Assembly (NCBI GenBank): GCA_009926815.1
Contig: RFOC01000140.1
Location: 1-5,605, forward strand
Origin: Planctomycetota bacterium
GTDB lineage: Bacteria > Planctomycetota > Phycisphaerae > Phycisphaerales > SM1A02
Reading direction: 5' to 3'
DNA length: 5,605 nt
The notes under the pieces were generated by a model. It saw only the letters and a program-made list of their open reading frames with translations, ran no database searches and was not told the DNA's origin. Both the position numbers and the translations under genes were made by a program. Positions 5,484-5,605 of the stretch are shown piece after piece (within the stretch, counting starts at the first letter, position 1; each line of letters opens with the position of its first letter).

Positions 5484-5493
5484 ATTCTAGGAT
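5484..5493. promoter_or_regulatory. Overlapping divergent -10-like boxes between hflX and tsaD
   Basis: On the minus strand TAGAAT (5489 down to 5484) matches TATAAT at 5 of 6 bases and ends ten bases before the hflX ATG. On the plus strand TAGGAT (5488-5493) matches at 4 of 6 and ends seven bases before the tsaD GTG at 5500. The boxes share two base pairs. Starts at normal distance would fall at or within a few bases of each start codon, implying leaderless or nearly leaderless messages. No good -35 box is visible for either; each would lie inside the opposite gene. The AGGA within the plus box could also act as the tsaD Shine-Dalgarno if transcription starts further upstream. Confidence 0.4.
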
Positions 5494-5499
5494 GGCGTG

Positions 5500-5605
5500 G
5501 TGTCGCGCCCGCTCCACATTCTCGCCCTCGAGACCAGCTGCGACGAGACGGCCGCCGCCGTGGTCGCCTGCGGCGGTGGCTCGATGCGCGTGCTCGGCGA
5601 GGCGG
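5500..5605 (+). CDS. tsaD: tRNA N6-adenosine threonylcarbamoyltransferase TsaD, N-terminal part (runs off the window)
   Basis: The first 35 codons read MSRPLHILALETSCDETAAAVVACGGGSMRVLGEA, with GTG as start. The motif LALETSCDETAAAVV is the diagnostic N-terminus of TsaD/Gcp/YgjD, an ASKHA-fold enzyme. With TsaB and TsaE it transfers the threonylcarbamoyl group to A37 of tRNAs reading ANN codons (t6A), a near-universal modification. The metal-binding His motif and the rest lie beyond the window. GTG 5500 is preferred over GTG 5497 because AGGA (5489-5492) is seven bases away; an in-frame TAG at 5488-5490 rules out earlier starts. Its divergent neighbour hflX also serves translation. Confidence 0.93.
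   Translation, partial: MSRPLHILALETSCDETAAAVVACGGGSMRVLGEA

Noticed and set aside
4009..5517. 502-codon minus-strand open frame overlapping hflX
   Set aside because: It is a frame-shifted shadow of hflX. The hflX frame holds all the G motifs.

Overview
This is a compact, high-GC bacterial chromosomal segment. Codon third positions are mostly G or C, genes are packed with gaps of about 100 bases or less, and neither tRNA encodes its 3' CCA. I cannot name the species. The GC-rich style, the stand-alone secretion-ATPase N-domain fragment and the sigma-like protein of a type I associate with myxobacteria or planctomycetes suggest Planctomycetota, Myxococcota, Gemmatimonadota or a similar lineage. 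That placement is inference only. No transposase, phage gene, CRISPR array or plasmid function is visible.

Left part (1-1579): the window opens inside a tRNA-His(GTG). Seven bases after it, a nitrilase-superfamily amidase of the YafV/omega-amidase type begins. Next comes a 196-residue protein that looks like a sigma-70 region 2 without region 4. Its stop codon is made of nucleotides 8-10 of the following tRNA-Phe(GAA). Good sigma-70 type promoter candidates sit before the sigma-like gene (TTGACC, 16 bases, TAGACT) and, inside that gene's 3' end, before tRNA-Phe (TTGACA, 16 bases, TAGCCT).

Middle part (1580-3959): a small minus-strand gene, with a single domain resembling the N-terminal domain of type II secretion/pilus ATPases, is divergent from a plus-strand protein with a PD-(D/E)XK-like core. 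In that core the usual Glu is a His. The nuclease-like gene converges with, and overlaps by 15 bases, a minus-strand membrane protein with an N-terminal GYF_2 (DUF4339) domain.

Right part (3960-5605): the ribosome-associated GTPase gene hflX lies on the minus strand upstream of the GYF membrane protein. It is divergent from the 5' end of tsaD, which encodes the t6A tRNA-modification enzyme. Only 25 bases separate the hflX and tsaD start codons. The two -10-like boxes in that spacer overlap on opposite strands.

Several genes serve translation: two tRNAs, tsaD (tRNA modification) and hflX (ribosome rescue/splitting). I see no new multi-gene system. The points most worth following are the sigma-like gene ending in a tRNA, the nuclease-like protein with an altered motif, and the hflX-tsaD divergent promoter.
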